Source: Promethearchaeota archaeon
Lineage (GTDB): Archaea > Asgardarchaeota > Lokiarchaeia > Sigynarchaeales > SOKP01
Assembly (NCBI GenBank): GCA_030620005.1
Contig: JAUXAJ010000272.1
Coordinates: 1 to 7,023 of the forward strand
DNA: 7,023 nucleotides
Direction of reading: 5' to 3'
The position numbers and the translations under genes were made by a program. A model generated the notes under the pieces. It searched no databases. It was given only the letters and a program-made list of their open reading frames with translations, and was not told the DNA's origin. Positions 5,795 through 7,023 of the stretch are shown one piece after another (the first letter of the stretch is position 1; every line of letters starts with the position of its first letter).

Positions 5795-5822
5795 TTTTGA
5801 TTAACCATATCTACTTCAATTA
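5795..5822 (+). repeat. Repeat C, derived copy after the coiled-coil gene
   Basis: This 28-bp stretch starts 11 bp past the coiled-coil stop and matches 6480-6507 with one mismatch (A5800 against G6485), including 22 consecutive identical bases (5801-5822). It is in the same orientation as the source, 685 bp away. It lies in the convergent intergenic region. Confidence 0.82.
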
Positions 5823-5885
5823 TACCGTTGAATTTAATTGAAAAAAATTTGGAAAAACTAGGACATTTTAATACATATTATAACT

Positions 5886-5929
5886 TCAAATGAATCATTC
5901 TCGACGCAAGTAAGTGAAGGTTCATTTGA
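5886..5929. repeat. Inverted repeat in convergent spacer
   Basis: The arms TCAAATGAA (5886-5894) and TTCATTTGA (5921-5929) are exact reverse complements separated by 26 bases. It lies between two convergent genes, where a stem-loop could shape both 3' ends, or it could be a binding site for a dimeric protein. The arms are AT-rich, so the stem is only moderately stable. Confidence 0.4.
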
Positions 5930-5932
5930 TAT

Positions 5933-5945
5933 AAAAAAGAGCTCT
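5933..5945 (-). terminator. Probable terminator of the polyprenyl synthase
   Basis: On the minus strand the palindrome AGAGCTCT is followed by a run of T (through 5933), about 20-30 bases after the synthase stop codon at 5963. A T-run in this position is a typical archaeal termination signal. Confidence 0.45.
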
Positions 5946-5962
5946 CAAGAATTTAAAGTAGC

Positions 5963-7023
5963 TTAAAATTTCCTTTTTAACACAAAATTTAACAAGTCCT
6001 CAAAAAATTCAGCTTCCGATTTATTAATAATAGGCTTTAATTTCTCAAGTGAAGATTTAGCTTCTTGGAAATAAGAATTTGCCATTTCTCTACATGAATT
6101 AATCACATCTGCTTGAAGAAATAATTCTTTTACTTCTTGTATATCATCATCCGTCATATCTGATCTCTCAATTAACATTTTTAATTGATTTTTTTTATCA
6201 CTTTTTAATATGTTCATTGATTCAATTAATAAAACTGTCTTACGACCCTCACGAATATCGCCATCAGTTGGTTTTCCGGTAACTTTTTCGTCTCCAAATG
6301 TCCCTAAAATATCGTCTGTTATCTGAAATATGATGCCTAAATTTATACCATAGGTTGAAAGCAAGGATAAATATCTTTCATCGACATTTGCGTAATTAGC
6401 TCCTATTAAAATTGACTTTTCGATTAACGCTCCAGTCTTAAGAGAAATCATTCTAATATAATCGTTAATTAATAATACATTTTGGTTAACCATATCTACT
6501 TCAATTAGTACACCATCACAGACTTCCTTGAAAGCTTCTTCGTAATATTCGATTGCCTTTAAGTTTAGATGATACTCGAAATTGTTGAATAAATAGGCTT
6601 CTAACCCCATAATAAATGTCGTGTCGCCTCCTATAATGCCAATGTTAGTGCCGAAATCTTCGGCGATTATTTTTTTCAACTTATATTTTTCATGATATTG
6701 TCGAAATCGATAATGAAATGCTGGTTTCCCCCTTCTATAATCGTCTTTATCAATGATATCATCATGGATAAGAGTAGCATTGTGTAGAAATTCAATTCCT
6801 ACGCTAGGGATTATTATTTTTCCGTTTTTTTCCTTTGTAAAAGCGTTATATGTAGCAATACAAAGTAACGGTCGAATTCTTTTTCCGCCAGACAAGAAAT
6901 AATCTTTCAGTTCCGAATAATAATCTCTAAGAAAGGAATTTTTAACACTATTTAATTTTCTATCATAAATAGCACTAATTGCCTCATTAATTTCAGGTTT
7001 ATAGAATTTAACATAGTCTACAA
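5963..7023 (-). CDS. Polyprenyl diphosphate synthase (5' end off window)
   Basis: A trans-type polyprenyl synthase that adds isopentenyl diphosphate units to an allylic diphosphate, supplying chains for archaeal lipids or other prenyl compounds. The longest frame with a recognised start begins at TTG 6895, inside the conserved SGGKRIRP motif, so that is not the true start. The frame stays open for 42 more codons to the edge (VDYVKFYKPEINEAI at the visible N-terminus), giving 352 visible residues. In that numbering GGKRIRP is 45-51, the first Asp-rich motif DDIID is 87-91 followed by RRGKP, KTGA is 195-198, and the second Asp-rich motif FQITDDILG includes D236 and D237, followed by GDEKVTGKP as in archaeal geranylgeranyl synthases. 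The fifth residue before the first motif is Ala82, not the aromatic residue usual in geranylgeranyl synthases. A few N-terminal residues are probably missing. Confidence 0.92.
   Translation of the reverse strand, partial: VDYVKFYKPEINEAISAIYDRKLNSVKNSFLRDYYSELKDYFLSGGKRIRPLLCIATYNAFTKEKNGKIIIPSVGIEFLHNATLIHDDIIDKDDYRRGKPAFHYRFRQYHEKYKLKKIIAEDFGTNIGIIGGDTTFIMGLEAYLFNNFEYHLNLKAIEYYEEAFKEVCDGVLIEVDMVNQNVLLINDYIRMISLKTGALIEKSILIGANYANVDERYLSLLSTYGINLGIIFQITDDILGTFGDEKVTGKPTDGDIREGRKTVLLIESMNILKSDKKNQLKMLIERSDMTDDDIQEVKELFLQADVINSCREMANSYFQEAKSSLEKLKPIINKSEAEFFEDLLNFVLKRKF
6480..6507 (+). repeat. Repeat C, source copy (inside polyprenyl synthase)
   Basis: On the minus strand this encodes IEVDMVNQN, the conserved helix between the two Asp-rich motifs, so it is the source of the near-identical stretch at 5795-5822. 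One mismatch occurs in 28 bases. Confidence 0.82.

Noticed and set aside
6893..6895. TTG 6895 as the start of the polyprenyl synthase
   Set aside because: It falls within the conserved SGGKRIRP motif, and the frame continues 42 codons upstream with typical N-terminal helix sequence to the window edge.

Overview
This AT-rich window (roughly one third G+C by eye) looks archaeal. It has Shine-Dalgarno sequences of the GGAGG/GGTGA type, TTG and GTG starts, an archaeal-type second Asp-rich motif in a polyprenyl synthase, and small Cys-rich proteins. A Lokiarchaeia-like Asgard archaeon fits the gene style, but no marker gene here proves it.

Layout, left to right. Positions 1-217 hold no sizeable gene, only two tiny plus-strand reading frames, each with a good ribosome-binding site. 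Then come minus-strand genes: a 73-residue Cys-rich protein (218-439) and ubiX, flavin prenyltransferase (492-1040). Next is a tight minus-strand operon, transcribed from 4700 down to 1172: a 65-residue zinc-ribbon/RING-like protein, a PaaK-like adenylate-forming ligase, a broken membrane-anchored alpha/beta hydrolase (one in-frame TGA at 2787-2789, nucleophile Ser replaced by Gly), and its intact paralogue with a full Ser-Asp-His triad. A single plus-strand gene (4917-5783) encodes a long coiled-coil protein with a Pro-rich hinge and a short helical, SHOCT-like tail. The right end holds a minus-strand polyprenyl diphosphate synthase (5963 to beyond the window edge), whose reading frame runs 42 codons past the apparent TTG start and off the window.

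Functional themes. UbiX makes prenylated FMN for UbiD-type decarboxylases. In most archaea that includes the decarboxylase of the modified mevalonate pathway, so UbiX and the polyprenyl synthase both belong to prenyl metabolism. The zinc protein, ligase and hydrolases look like one co-translated unit acting on an unknown carboxylic acid or ester at the membrane.

The most striking structure is around the coiled-coil gene. Its upstream leader (4857-4909) is a near-perfect copy of two pieces of the ubiX 3' region (474-498 and 578-607), joined with about 79 bp missing. Its downstream flank (5795-5822) is a near-perfect copy of an internal piece of the polyprenyl synthase gene (6480-6507). The coiled-coil gene is transcribed opposite to both source genes, so its untranslated regions would be antisense to both prenyl-metabolism mRNAs. 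This may be a relic of DNA rearrangement or a trans-antisense arrangement.
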